In this document: positions 26,822 to 36,547 of the stretch, one piece after another
Layout of the letters: each line of letters begins with the position of its first letter
How positions within the stretch are numbered: position 1 is the first letter of the stretch
Assembly (NCBI GenBank): GCA_000746765.1
Contig: JOSY01000074.1
Span: 1-64,000, forward strand
Reading direction: 5' to 3'
DNA from: Marine Group I thaumarchaeote SCGC AAA799-D11
GTDB lineage: Archaea > Thermoproteota > Nitrososphaeria > Nitrososphaerales > Nitrosopumilaceae
Length of the DNA stretch: 64,000 nt
Translations under genes and position numbers: made by a program
Notes under the pieces: generated by a model
Seen by the model: the letters and a program-made list of their open reading frames with translations, nothing else
The model's database searches: none
Told to the model about the DNA's origin: nothing

Positions 26822-28129
26822 TTAATCACTAGCCGTAATTGCAGTTTTTTTACGCCTACGCATTATGTAAATTCCCACACCAATGGCAATCACAATTGGA
26901 ATTATAATCATTGAAGAGTCAGGTCCAGATTCTTCACCATTTGTTGGTTCATTTACAAAGACAGTAGTATCTTCAATTACAAATAGCTCATCTCTAACAC
27001 CATCTTTGTATCTTACAGTAATTGTAATATCATGTTCGCCATATTCTGGATCACCATCAAATTCAATTGGAATGTTAAATGGCACAGGTGCATCTACTTC
27101 AATTTCGTCAATAAATTGAGTATTTGGTTTGATGTTTGAATCACCACGAGGCTCAACAGTGACAAATCCAAACAAACCATCTTCATTTCCTTCATTGATA
27201 ATTTCGCCAACTATCATCTGAGTTCCAGATAATTCAATGACATCGACATTGAATATTGTAAGCTCTATCAATCCTTTAATGTAAAAGTCAACAATTTTTG
27301 AAATTACATGTTGATCACCATGTGCATTATAGTATGAAATGGACAAAGGAATTCTCAGAGTATCATCTTTTAGTCCTTCTGGAACATAGACTGTTGCAGT
27401 AAGATGTCTAGCAGATTTGGGATCAATGTTTCCAACATCCCAATTAGATTCTAAGATTACAACATTTTCAACATTAGTAGTAGAAGATGTAGTTGATGCA
27501 CGTTCTGTTTGTGTGTTAGATGCAACAATATCAACACTAGATATTGGAGCTGTTCCATCATTTGCAATTTCAATTACTACACTGTTTGTTCTAAGAGATG
27601 TGAGAAATGGCTCTAATGCTCTTACATTTATCACACTATCACCAGTTACCTTAAACTGAAAGTCTTCAAATGCAGTTCTAACACCAGACTCTCTTAATCT
27701 AGAATAATCAACCTTAACTGTTCCAGGATATTGCTGAATACTGACATTCTTATCGATATTTACAAAGAATGTTAAATGGAAGTTTTCTCCTGCCAAAGAG
27801 TTTGAATCACTATCAGCTTTAATTATTGAACCAGGTCCATCAGAAGCTGAAAATCCAAAAGGCAATGATAGCTGTCCCTTGATTCCTGTAATGTCTTGAG
27901 TTCCAACATTTGCAAACACTACTGTAAATGGAACGTTACTATCTCCAGCTTCAACTTCGATTTTTTGATTTAATGTACCAAAGTATGCATCCAAAAATTT
28001 GACATCACCAAAATCTCTTTCAAATGGAGAATCTCCAAACCCACCAGATGTAATTTGTGCATATGAACTTCCTACAAACAGCGGTGCCAATAAGACTCCA
28101 AGTAACAAAAAGAATAGTTTTTGATTCAT
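26822..28129 (-). CDS. Exported multi-domain surface protein of the MacB-type operon
   Basis: The 435-aa protein has a signal peptide (about 1-24, SYAQ), three or so Ig-like/CARDB-type beta domains and a C-terminal transmembrane helix with a basic end (about 410-428, RRRKK). This topology resembles COG1361-type S-layer-associated proteins. It is the third gene of the permease-ATPase operon and touches the ATPase gene (stop and start overlap as TAATG), so it probably acts as the extracellular partner of that ABC system. Confidence 0.8.
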   Translation of the reverse strand: MNQKLFFLLLGVLLAPLFVGSSYAQITSGGFGDSPFERDFGDVKFLDAYFGTLNQKIEVEAGDSNVPFTVVFANVGTQDITGIKGQLSLPFGFSASDGPGSIIKADSDSNSLAGENFHLTFFVNIDKNVSIQQYPGTVKVDYSRLRESGVRTAFEDFQFKVTGDSVINVRALEPFLTSLRTNSVVIEIANDGTAPISSVDIVASNTQTERASTTSSTTNVENVVILESNWDVGNIDPKSARHLTATVYVPEGLKDDTLRIPLSISYYNAHGDQHVISKIVDFYIKGLIELTIFNVDVIELSGTQMIVGEIINEGNEDGLFGFVTVEPRGDSNIKPNTQFIDEIEVDAPVPFNIPIEFDGDPEYGEHDITITVRYKDGVRDELFVIEDTTVFVNEPTNGEESGPDSSMIIIPIVIAIGVGIYIMRRRKKTAITASD

Positions 28130-28833
28130 TATGCTACAACCTCCATCTCAGGTGGCATATCTCCTTCAAAGGCCTTACCATCTTTTATTGTGATTACTTT
28201 ATCCACATCACCAAAATGTTGACGATCGTGTGTTACAATAACAAATGTTTGATTTAGTTTTTTTGCCATTGATTTCATTAGTTGAACTATCGTTTCAGAT
28301 GTAACAGAGTCAAGGTTTCCTGTTGGTTCATCTGCTAAAACAATTGATGGTTTGTTGATTAATCCTCTTGCAATAGCTGCTCTTTGAGCTTGTCCCCCTG
28401 AAATTTTATTTGCACGTTTATACATTTGATCTCCTAATCCAACTGCTTTTAGCAAGTCCTTTGCATCTTTTTCGGCAGTGTCATTTGTACCTCCAATTTG
28501 ACGTGGCAACAAGACATTTTCTAAAACCGTCAAATCAGTAAGTAAATTAGAGAATTGGAAGATGAATCCTAGTTTTTTATTTCTAAATGAAGAGATTTTG
28601 TCATCATCAAGTGTAGTAGTGTCAACGCCATCAATGAAGATCTTTCCCTTTGTAGGACGATCAAGCAGACCAATCATGTTAAGCAATGTAGATTTTCCTG
28701 AACCAGAACTTCCAACAATTAAGACAATTTCGCCTTGTTCAACTGAAAGAGTTGCGTTATCAAGAGCCTTGACTTTATTCTCACCTTCTCCATATATTTT
28801 GGTCAAATTGTTAATCTCTAATACCTTAGACAG
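28129..28833 (-). CDS. ABC transporter ATP-binding protein (MacB/LolD type)
   Basis: Walker A GSSGSGKST, the Q-loop, signature ISGGQAQRAAIARGL, Walker B IVLADEPTGNLDS and the H-switch THD are complete. The EPTGNLDS form marks the MacB/LolD/FtsE class. The start is unusual: the first standard codon (TTG 28806) would cut off the expected first strand (KVLEINNL). A CTG at 28833, overlapping the permease stop region, restores it, and I favour that start. The class works as a mechanotransmission or export ATPase with a four-helix permease. Confidence 0.88.
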   Translation of the reverse strand: MSKVLEINNLTKIYGEGENKVKALDNATLSVEQGEIVLIVGSSGSGKSTLLNMIGLLDRPTKGKIFIDGVDTTTLDDDKISSFRNKKLGFIFQFSNLLTDLTVLENVLLPRQIGGTNDTAEKDAKDLLKAVGLGDQMYKRANKISGGQAQRAAIARGLINKPSIVLADEPTGNLDSVTSETIVQLMKSMAKKLNQTFVIVTHDRQHFGDVDKVITIKDGKAFEGDMPPEMEVVA

Positions 28834-30013
28834 TTCTCATCGCCTCCACTGGTAGTAGCTTTGTTGCCCTATACGACGGATAGAGTGATGCAATTATTGC
28901 CAAAACAAATGAAGTCAAAGCAGTTTGGATAATCTTCTCCCAATTGTAAGTAACTTCAAGAGGCAAACTGTTGTTAAATGACATTTTAGTTTCCTTTGCA
29001 TAGAAAGTATATCCCAAGCCCGCAGCCGTGCCTACACCGGCACCAATTGCGCCTATAATCATTCCTTGGAAAATGAAGATAATCAGAATATCTTTTCTTT
29101 TAGCACCAATAGAACGCATTACACCAATCTCACGAGTCTTTCCGTTTACTAACATCATCTGAATTGTTACAATAGCAAAAGCTGAAGACATCATTCCAAA
29201 ATAACCGATCATGTTAATCATTGCAATACCAGATCTAAAACCAGCTAGTTGTTCTTCAGCTGATTCTTCTATTGTTTCAGCTAAAAAGTCATCATTTGGA
29301 AATGAACGTAAGAAAAATTCCTTTACTTCAAATGCTTTTGTAGGATCATTTAGTTTAACCATAAAAGATCCCGTATCACCTTGTCTATTCATCATATCAC
29401 GCAAAGTATCAATATGAATAACTGCAGTATAATCAAATCCTTGACCGCCAGGAGATTGTGCAATTCCTGAAACAGTAAATCTTCGAATTTGATCTTCTCC
29501 CCATCTATCAACTACTAGCACTTTTACACTGTCACCAACTTGAGCTCCTCCAAGATCTCTTGCAACATTAGAACCCAATACAATAGAGTTCCTCGAAAAA
29601 ACATAACTTCCTTCTGAAACAGTTTCATGAACAGTTGATGCTCTAACATCTCTGAAAGGATCAATTCCAACTATGGGGATACGTGTTTCTTCAATTAGTT
29701 TTCCATTCTTTGTCATATTCATTTCGGCAGTTGATGAAAGCCGCGGTGTCGCCGCCTCTACATATGGAATTCTTTCAAACCAACTTACAATGGATAAGTC
29801 TGATTTGTCGATATAGTCTGCTTCATCAGTAACAAGAATGTCACCATTTCTGTAATCGCTGATATCTCTAACAATTGCATCAAACAACCCTTGGAAAATT
29901 ACAAAATTTACATGAATTACTAAAATTCCAATTGTAACAGCTAAAACTGCACCAATCAAACTTCCTTTTTTGTTGAATAACATCCTTTTTGCTAATCTTA
30001 ATCGATATTCCAC
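28826..30013 (-). CDS. ABC transporter permease (MacB/FtsX family)
   Basis: The 395-aa protein has one N-terminal helix (about 15-40), a large extracytoplasmic MacB-like domain (about 45-265) and three C-terminal helices (about 270-390). The segment GKTREIGVMRSIGAKRKDI is the typical coupling region contacting the ATPase. It is the first gene of the operon, followed by the ATPase and an exported protein. Substrate unknown; lipoproteins, surface proteins or peptides are typical for the family. Confidence 0.88.
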   Translation of the reverse strand: MEYRLRLAKRMLFNKKGSLIGAVLAVTIGILVIHVNFVIFQGLFDAIVRDISDYRNGDILVTDEADYIDKSDLSIVSWFERIPYVEAATPRLSSTAEMNMTKNGKLIEETRIPIVGIDPFRDVRASTVHETVSEGSYVFSRNSIVLGSNVARDLGGAQVGDSVKVLVVDRWGEDQIRRFTVSGIAQSPGGQGFDYTAVIHIDTLRDMMNRQGDTGSFMVKLNDPTKAFEVKEFFLRSFPNDDFLAETIEESAEEQLAGFRSGIAMINMIGYFGMMSSAFAIVTIQMMLVNGKTREIGVMRSIGAKRKDILIIFIFQGMIIGAIGAGVGTAAGLGYTFYAKETKMSFNNSLPLEVTYNWEKIIQTALTSFVLAIIASLYPSYRATKLLPVEAMRTV

Positions 30014-30129
30014 GGGATCAGTGAAATAGTCTGATATTTAACGTCTATGGTATATAGTGCTAACATTATAGACAATTTTATATGATATTAGTTTTTTATG
30101 AATTGTAAAAGAGTGTTGGAGATGACAAA

Positions 30130-31032
30130 ATGGACAATTTAGATATGAAAATTTTGAGCAGGTTGCTCAATAACTGTCGGGAATCAGACAGACAGATTGG
30201 AAAAGAACTGGGGATTTCAGGAGGAGCAGTTCGAGTTAGGATTAAGAAAATGCAAGAAAGCGGAGTTATTGAGAAATTTATCGTCAAAATCGAACCACCA
30301 ACTTTGGGTCATGGTGTCTTGTACTTTGTAGTATCAGGAGAAAATATTCAAGAAATTTTAGAGCAGGTCAGTCTAGTAGGTGAACCATACATTGTAGTTC
30401 CATGTGTTGGCGGAGTAACAGTATGTGGCATTGCTATTCAAGAAAACTTGGAGCAGAAGATTGATCTTGCAAAAAAATTAATGAAAGATCTTAGAGTCTT
30501 ATCAATTTTTGAAGCTGAGAATTCAGTTTTCAATTCCAATTTAACAAAAACAGATTTAGAAATTCTAGAAGAGTTAATCAAAGAACCAAGACAAAAAATT
30601 GAAAAAATTGCAAAGAATACAAACCTATCAACTAAAACAGTTACAAGATGCATTGAAAAATTACATGATAATGATGGTTTTCAATTTACATTAATTTATG
30701 ATCCAACAAAAATTGAAGATTTTATTCCTCATGCAGTACTTACATGGATTGAGGGGGATTTGAAAGACACATTAGAAAACTTGAATAATACATTTTCAGA
30801 ATCATATTTACAAATTCCTTTCATTGCAAAAAACCAAATTGTGTTATTTTTGTATAGTGACAGCATATTCAAAATGGATGAGCTAACACAAAAAGTTAGA
30901 ACAAGTAAAAATGTAAAATCAGCAGATCTCTTTATTCCTAAAAAAATCTCATTTTATACAAATTGGATAAAAAAATCAATTGAAGAATCAAAAAAATCAC
31001 CAAAATTACATCTTACATATCAAACCAATTAA
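30130..31032 (+). CDS. Lrp/AsnC-like transcription regulator with two HTH domains
   Basis: The 300-aa protein is an apparent internal duplication. An AsnC-type HTH at about 1-50 (LDMKILSRLLNNCRESDRQIGKELGIS) is followed by a sensor-like alpha/beta region, then a second HTH at about 138-185 (DLEILEELIKEPRQKIEKIAKNT) and a second alpha/beta region. This double arrangement recurs in archaea and would act as a built-in dimer on DNA. It is divergent from the export operon, 117 bp away, and could control it. Confidence 0.82.
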   Translation: MDNLDMKILSRLLNNCRESDRQIGKELGISGGAVRVRIKKMQESGVIEKFIVKIEPPTLGHGVLYFVVSGENIQEILEQVSLVGEPYIVVPCVGGVTVCGIAIQENLEQKIDLAKKLMKDLRVLSIFEAENSVFNSNLTKTDLEILEELIKEPRQKIEKIAKNTNLSTKTVTRCIEKLHDNDGFQFTLIYDPTKIEDFIPHAVLTWIEGDLKDTLENLNNTFSESYLQIPFIAKNQIVLFLYSDSIFKMDELTQKVRTSKNVKSADLFIPKKISFYTNWIKKSIEESKKSPKLHLTYQTN

Positions 31033-31056
31033 ATAATAATAATTTCATGAAATCAC

Positions 31057-31572
31057 ATGAAGAAAAAGAAGATCTATGAAGGAAAAATTTTAGGTCTTAG
31101 TGTTTATGATGGAAAAATTGAAGGAAGAAAAGTAAAACGAGAAATAATAGAGCACAGAGGAGCTGCAGCTATGCTTGCATTTGATGAAGATAAAAAAGTG
31201 ATTTTGGTAAAACAGCATAGATTCCCACACGGGTATGTTCTAGAGATTCCTGCAGGAACATTGGAGAAAAGAGAACAGCCTATCAAGTGTGCATTTAGAG
31301 AATTAGAAGAAGAAACAGGATACAGAGCAAAGAAAATGACTCCACTTATCACATATTACCCATCAATTGGGTACAATTCAGAGATTATTCACTGCTTTGT
31401 AGCCTCAGGATTGAAGAAAATTGCAGAATTGAAACTCGATGATGATGAGATTCTCTCAGTTGTAAAAGTAGATATAAAAAAACTACTCAATATGATAAAA
31501 TCTGGAAAAATCCAAGATTCAAAAACCATATGTGCAGTTTTAACGTATGCTGCAAAAAAGAAACTATACTAG
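31057..31572 (+). CDS. Nudix hydrolase, probable ADP-ribose pyrophosphatase
   Basis: A complete Nudix box is present: G-x5-E-x7-RELEEETGY (about residues 68-90), plus a downstream [14 protein letters not shown] typical of ADP-ribose/NDP-sugar hydrolases. At 171 aa it has the normal length. It likely splits ADP-ribose or a related NDP compound. It starts 25 bp after the Lrp-like gene on the same strand. Confidence 0.88.
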   Translation: MKKKKIYEGKILGLSVYDGKIEGRKVKREIIEHRGAAAMLAFDEDKKVILVKQHRFPHGYVLEIPAGTLEKREQPIKCAFRELEEETGYRAKKMTPLITYYPSIGYNSEIIHCFVASGLKKIAELKLDDDEILSVVKVDIKKLLNMIKSGKIQDSKTICAVLTYAAKKKLY

Positions 31573-32553
31573 CTACTCATTATAGATTGGCTGAACAAGA
31601 TCTGCCACATCAGCCCAAGATTGAGCAATACGCTCAAACATAAACACCATATCAAGAAAATCTATTGGAATCTCTTTTTTATTACCTAATGAAGTTCTGA
31701 GTTTGCCAAGTTGTTCTTCAAATTTTTTATGTAAAGATATTGCTTCAATTGCCAATAGTCTATCAGGTTTTGTAAATGCATCAATTGATTTTTCTGCTAA
31801 GGCACTAAAATTTTTTACAACATCATGGATCTTTTTGTATTGTTCTTTTGACAACGAAGAATTATAGATAAAATCAGATAATTCCACAATAGAATCACCA
31901 GCGTTTTCAAGAAGATTTGCTGCAACTCTATAATCAAGAACATCAATATTTTCTAAATTAAATGCACTTGCTAATCTCTTATCAACAAGAGTACTACGAA
32001 TTAATCGTACAAGTAAAAAGTATTGTCTATTTACTTCTGCATCACGTTTTGATAAGGTCTGTAAATTTGATTTATCATCTGCAATTAATCCATTTGATGC
32101 ATCATCATACATTCCAAGTGCAATAGAACTCATACGTTTGAGAATTTTTTCAGGATTAAGTGTAGTTGAATCTAATAGAAATTGCATGTTGATGTGTGAT
32201 GAATCTTCTTCGATTATTTCCATTCCAACAAGTCGTCTCATAGAATTACGAATTTTTTCTCTATCTTCTCCTGGAATTATAGAATCAGAAGCAATCTCAA
32301 TGATGTCATATCCTAAAAGATAAGCACCAGTAATGTCAGCTACAATATTTTCTTCCTTTGGTAATGGATATGATATTACAAGTTCTTTTGTTGGACGTGT
32401 TTCTCTATTTGCAGAAATTGAAATACTGTCTTGTCCAGTTTCAAGTTCAACTTGACTGCTTTTGTCTAGTTTGTTTGCATCAACCCATTCTTTTGGTAGT
32501 GAAACTAGAATGCTACTTCCTATTCTTTGCAGGCGTCTAACAAATTTAGTCAA
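31573..32553 (-). CDS. AbrB/SpoVT-PhoU fusion regulator
   Basis: The first 45 residues (RRLQRIGSSILVSLPKEWVDANKLDKSSQVEL) form a SpoVT/AbrB-type DNA-binding swapped hairpin. The rest (about 100-326) is a helical PhoU-like domain. Archaeal PhoU proteins of this kind are linked to phosphate regulation. No phosphate transport gene is near. The start is TTG at 32553. It abuts the Nudix gene tail to tail. Confidence 0.85.
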   Translation of the reverse strand: MTKFVRRLQRIGSSILVSLPKEWVDANKLDKSSQVELETGQDSISISANRETRPTKELVISYPLPKEENIVADITGAYLLGYDIIEIASDSIIPGEDREKIRNSMRRLVGMEIIEEDSSHINMQFLLDSTTLNPEKILKRMSSIALGMYDDASNGLIADDKSNLQTLSKRDAEVNRQYFLLVRLIRSTLVDKRLASAFNLENIDVLDYRVAANLLENAGDSIVELSDFIYNSSLSKEQYKKIHDVVKNFSALAEKSIDAFTKPDRLLAIEAISLHKKFEEQLGKLRTSLGNKKEIPIDFLDMVFMFERIAQSWADVADLVQPIYNE

Positions 32554-32618
32554 TTTATACTAATTTAATTAATTTAAGCCATATTCTTATATTTTGTGTA
32601 AAATTTAAACTCAGATCA

Positions 32619-33530
32619 ATGAAGGGAACGGCATTTTGTCCTGCGCACATAACAGGTTTCTTCAAGGCTCATTTGGATAATAATCAAAGTGATTTACAAA
32701 GTCTAGGCTCAATGGGAGCAGGTTTTTCAATCAAACAAGGTGTCACTACCAGAGTAAAGATTGATGAAAAAAACAATCAAGATTCAAACTTTAGAATTAC
32801 AACAAAAGGATATCAATCTGATAAGACAGATGTTTCAGAATTTGTGTTAAATGAATTCCTAAAGATAGGGGACTTTGAAGGCAAGTTCTTTGATATTGAA
32901 CATGAGATTTCAATTCCAGTAGGATACGGTTTAGGTTCTAGTAGTGCTGTTGCATTATCATTATCATTTGCATTAGATCAAGCACTTGAAACAAAATTAG
33001 ACAAAAACACAATTGGACAAATTGCACATAATGCAGAAGTAAATTGTAAAACTGGTTTAGGGGACGTTTTAGCTTCATTTCATGGAGGGTTTGAAGTACG
33101 TGTAAAACCAGGAGCACCAGGAATTGGAACAGTTGAAAAAATTTCTACAGATAAAATTTCAGTAATCATGATTTGTTTCTCACCAATTTCGACTAACAAA
33201 TTCATTAAAGAGAGACTTTCACAAATTAATGGACTTGGTGGAAAGATGGTTAACAGATTATTAGAATCAAAAGATTATGAACACTTTCAAGATATGTCAC
33301 TAGAATTTGCAAAATATGTAGATGTAATGACACCACGAATGCAAAGAATTGTAGATAAGTTAACTCAAAATAATATTAAATGCGGTATTGCGCTTTTTGG
33401 AGAAACAATTTTCTCAATGGTTCCAAAAGAAGATGATCATAAGGTTTTAGAAATTTTAGAAAAATATTCTGATGGAGTAATAATAAATTCAGAATTAGAT
33501 GATATCGGAGCAAGAGTTCTAAATAATTAA
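32619..33530 (+). CDS. Pantoate kinase (GHMP family)
   Basis: This 303-aa archaeal enzyme phosphorylates pantoate to 4-phosphopantoate in the archaeal CoA route. Signatures are FCPAHITGFFKAH at the N-terminus and the GHMP ATP loop PVGYGLGSSSAVAL (about 104-117). Gene order supports the call: phosphopantothenate synthetase, panB and coaBC follow directly. Its promoter lies in the 65-bp divergent gap with the AbrB-PhoU gene. Confidence 0.92.
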   Translation: MKGTAFCPAHITGFFKAHLDNNQSDLQSLGSMGAGFSIKQGVTTRVKIDEKNNQDSNFRITTKGYQSDKTDVSEFVLNEFLKIGDFEGKFFDIEHEISIPVGYGLGSSSAVALSLSFALDQALETKLDKNTIGQIAHNAEVNCKTGLGDVLASFHGGFEVRVKPGAPGIGTVEKISTDKISVIMICFSPISTNKFIKERLSQINGLGGKMVNRLLESKDYEHFQDMSLEFAKYVDVMTPRMQRIVDKLTQNNIKCGIALFGETIFSMVPKEDDHKVLEILEKYSDGVIINSELDDIGARVLNN

Positions 33531-33540
33531 TTGAAGGTAA

Positions 33541-34305
33541 ATGCCATTAATACCAAAGTCACATCCAAGAGCAAAGTCACTTTTAATTCGTGAGAAACTT
33601 GTTAGTGGTTTTGACAAAGGACTAGTAGCAAAAGAGGGACTTTTGGCACAAGGACGAGGGGAAGCATTTGATTATTTACTTGGAGAGAAAACAAACCAGG
33701 CTGCAAAACGTGCCATAAAGGCAGCAGCTGCACAGTTACTCCAGGCTCAAAAACCAGTAATCTCAGTTAATGGAAACGTTGCAGCCTTGTGCCCAAAGGA
33801 GATTATCAAATTATCAAAGCAAATCAAAGCCAAACTTGAGGTAAATCTCTTCTATACAAATGAAAAGAGAAAACAGGCAATTATCAAGACTTTGAAAAAA
33901 AATGGAGCAAAAGAGATTCTGGGTACAAATTCAGCAAACTCAACTAGATTACCAGGAATTGATTCAGCACGAAGAATAGTAGATAAAAACGGAATTTTTG
34001 CAGCCGATGTAGTAGTTGTTCCATTAGAAGATGGTGATAGAACTATGGCATTAAGGAATGCAGGAAAAACAGTAATCACATTTGATCTAAATCCACTTTC
34101 ACGAACTTCACAAACTGCCAACATTACAATTGTAGACAATGTAACTCGAGCAATAGAGTTACTAATTTCTGAATCTAAAAAATTAGCAAAGAGAAATGAA
34201 AAGAATCTTCAAAAAATAATTTTAGATTTTGATAACAAGAAAAACTTAACAGAAAATGTAATTCAGATTAAAAATAATCTAACAAGGAGGGCAAGAGTTG
34301 CATAA
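33541..34305 (+). CDS. 4-phosphopantoate-beta-alanine ligase (archaeal phosphopantothenate synthetase)
   Basis: The 254-aa protein is of the archaeal PPS family (formerly DUF137), recognisable by IPKSHPRAKSLLIREKLV at the N-terminus and the conserved LEDGDRTMALRNAGKTVITFDLNPLSRT segment. It joins 4-phosphopantoate and beta-alanine using ATP, replacing bacterial PanC. It lies 10 bp after pantoate kinase and overlaps panB by 8 bp. Confidence 0.92.
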   Translation: MPLIPKSHPRAKSLLIREKLVSGFDKGLVAKEGLLAQGRGEAFDYLLGEKTNQAAKRAIKAAAAQLLQAQKPVISVNGNVAALCPKEIIKLSKQIKAKLEVNLFYTNEKRKQAIIKTLKKNGAKEILGTNSANSTRLPGIDSARRIVDKNGIFAADVVVVPLEDGDRTMALRNAGKTVITFDLNPLSRTSQTANITIVDNVTRAIELLISESKKLAKRNEKNLQKIILDFDNKKNLTENVIQIKNNLTRRARVA

Positions 34306-35137
34306 ATCAGTACAAGATATCATAAATATGAAAAAAGAGAAGAAGAAAATCTCTGTAATTACAGGTTATGACTATACACTTGCATCATTATGTGACAAAG
34401 CAGGAATTGATGTGTTGTTAGTTGGAGACAGTGCTGGAATGGTAATGCTTGGTTATGAGAATACAATTCCTGTAACAATGGATCAAATGTGTATGTTTAC
34501 TGAAGCAGTTAGTAGAGCACGAAATAATGCATTGTTAGTTGCAGATTTACCATTCATGTCATATCAACCAAGTATAGAGGATGCAATTAACAACTCAGGC
34601 AGACTAATCAAAGCAGGAGCCGATGCAGTTAAACTAGAAGGCGGTTCAATTATGGCTGAAACAATTAGTGCAATTGTTGAGGTTGGAATTCCTGTAATGG
34701 GACATATTGGATTACAACCACAAACAACAATGCTTTCACAAGGTTACAAAGTTCAAGGTAGAACAAAAGATTCTGCAATGCAATTAATCCAAGATGCAAA
34801 AGAACTCGAAGAATCGGGAGTATTTAGTATTGCATTAGAGATGGTAAGCCATGAAGTTGCACAAATAATTTCTGAAACTGTAAGTGTTCCTACAATTGGA
34901 ATTGGCTCAGGAGTAAATTGCGATGGACAAGTATTGGTAGTACAGGATTTACTTGGAATGTATGACAAGATAAAGCCAAAATTTGCAAAAAGATACATGA
35001 ATCTCTCTGAAGACATTGTAAAATCCCTTGAAGATTACAAAAATGATGTAGAATCAAGTACATTTCCTGCAGAGAAAAACTGGTTTTCAATGGATCCTGA
35101 AGAATTAAAGAAATTACGTGAGCAAATTGGCAGCTAA
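34298..35137 (+). CDS. panB: 3-methyl-2-oxobutanoate hydroxymethyltransferase
   Basis: PanB makes ketopantoate from 2-ketoisovalerate, the first step to pantoate. The N-terminal SVITGYDYTLASLCDKAG, the metal-site VGDSAGMVMLGY, and VKLEGG and GHIGLQPQ motifs are complete in this 279-aa protein. It starts with TTG inside the end of the PPS gene and overlaps coaBC by 20 bp, showing tight translational coupling. The ketopantoate reductase that would follow it in the pathway is not in this window. Confidence 0.94.
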   Translation: MHKSVQDIINMKKEKKKISVITGYDYTLASLCDKAGIDVLLVGDSAGMVMLGYENTIPVTMDQMCMFTEAVSRARNNALLVADLPFMSYQPSIEDAINNSGRLIKAGADAVKLEGGSIMAETISAIVEVGIPVMGHIGLQPQTTMLSQGYKVQGRTKDSAMQLIQDAKELEESGVFSIALEMVSHEVAQIISETVSVPTIGIGSGVNCDGQVLVVQDLLGMYDKIKPKFAKRYMNLSEDIVKSLEDYKNDVESSTFPAEKNWFSMDPEELKKLREQIGS

Positions 35138-36371
35138 AAAGAAAGCAAATGATCATCCATCACTAGATATCGTTTCATCACATGGTGTAGAGTTAACAGG
35201 GAAAAAAATCGTATTATGTGTAGCTGGAAGTGTTGCAGCATACAAAGCAATAGAGCTTGCAAGATTACTCATGAGACATGGTGCAGATGTAACATGTGTA
35301 GCAAGTGGAGCAGCAACCAAACTAATTCAGCCTGATTATTTCAAATGGGCTACAGGAAATGAGGTAATTACAAAGCTTACAGGCAAACTTGAGCACATAA
35401 AACTAGCTGATTACAATCAATCTGATTTAGTTATTGTATATCCTGCAACTGCAAATACTCTAGGAAAACTAGCAAATGGAATTGACGATACTCCAATTTC
35501 AACGGTATTAACTGTAGGATTTGGCTCTAGAATTCCAATTTTGATGTGCTTGGCAATGCATGAATCAATGTATGATAATTCTGCTGTAAAAAAGAATATT
35601 GAATTTCTAAAAAATAAGATTCAGTTTCTTTCTCCACAAATGATTGAAGGAAAAGCTAAAGCGCCAGAACCTGAAGACGTTTTAGAATTTGTACTAAAGA
35701 AATTTGGTTTCTCATCTATACTACAAAATAAAAAAGTGCTAATGACTGCAGGGCCAACAATAGAATACATTGATCCAGTCAGAGTAATAACAAATCTTAG
35801 TTCAGGAAAAACAGGAGTCTTGTTAGCTTCAGAGTTAATTTCAGCTGGGGCCAAAGTTACTTTAATTTATGGTCCAGGAAACGAAGAACCGCCAAAAGGT
35901 GCCAAAATAATTAATGTTACAACAAACAAAGAGATGTTTGATGCAACAAAAAAAGAACTAAACAAAAAATACGATATTGTAATTATGGCAGCAGCTGCCT
36001 CAGACTATACTCCTGAAAATGCATCAAAATCTAAGATAAAGAGTAACAAAAAATCACTCACAATTAGGCTCAAAAAGACCTCAAAAATCATTGATCAGGT
36101 AAAAAAATCTCAAAAAAATACCATACTAGTAGGATTCAAAGCAGAAACGAATCTATCAAAATCTGCCCTAATCAAATCAGCTAAAACAAAATTAAAAGAA
36201 TCTAATGCTGACCTTATCATTGCAAATGATATTGGAACAAAATATCAAAAGAATCCAAATAACAATCAAATCATAATTGTCGATGATAAAAACATCACAA
36301 CATCAGGATGGAAGAAAAAAGAAAAGATTGTAAAAATAATTAGAAAAGAGATTGAAAAGAAAATAAAATGA
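35118..36371 (+). CDS. coaBC: Phosphopantothenoylcysteine decarboxylase/synthetase
   Basis: The 417-aa bifunctional protein has an N-terminal flavin decarboxylase domain (CVAGSVAAYKAIELARLL, active-site histidine in LEHIKLAD, MHESMYDN substrate loop). The C-terminal CoaB ligase domain starts at TAGPTIEYIDPVRVITNLSSGKTG. It forms 4'-phosphopantetheine from phosphopantothenate and cysteine. GTG start at 35118 within panB. A 59-aa ORF overlaps its stop (ATGA). Confidence 0.95.
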   Translation: MSKLAAKKKANDHPSLDIVSSHGVELTGKKIVLCVAGSVAAYKAIELARLLMRHGADVTCVASGAATKLIQPDYFKWATGNEVITKLTGKLEHIKLADYNQSDLVIVYPATANTLGKLANGIDDTPISTVLTVGFGSRIPILMCLAMHESMYDNSAVKKNIEFLKNKIQFLSPQMIEGKAKAPEPEDVLEFVLKKFGFSSILQNKKVLMTAGPTIEYIDPVRVITNLSSGKTGVLLASELISAGAKVTLIYGPGNEEPPKGAKIINVTTNKEMFDATKKELNKKYDIVIMAAAASDYTPENASKSKIKSNKKSLTIRLKKTSKIIDQVKKSQKNTILVGFKAETNLSKSALIKSAKTKLKESNADLIIANDIGTKYQKNPNNNQIIIVDDKNITTSGWKKKEKIVKIIRKEIEKKIK

Positions 36372-36547
36372 AAAATTCTGAATTGAGAAAACTAGTTTCA
36401 CAATACAAAGAAATTAAAGACAAACAAAAAAAGAAACATGTAGATAACTTCAAACTGGCTGAAAGGCTAAAAGAAATAGAACGTAGATATTTTCATGAAA
36501 CAGGAAGAACATTAAAATCAGATCTAAAAGAGTTTAAAGAAAATTGA
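36368..36547 (+). CDS. 59-aa charged helical protein in the CoA operon
   Basis: The ORF overlaps the coaBC stop codon (ATGA) and is in turn overlapped by the next gene (4 bp), so it is clearly translated as part of the operon. The peptide is Lys/Glu-rich and helical (begins MKNSELRKLVSQYKEIKD), with HETGRTLKSDLKEF near the end. No family is recognised. The coupling on both sides is the best support for it. Confidence 0.65.
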   Translation: MKNSELRKLVSQYKEIKDKQKKKHVDNFKLAERLKEIERRYFHETGRTLKSDLKEFKEN

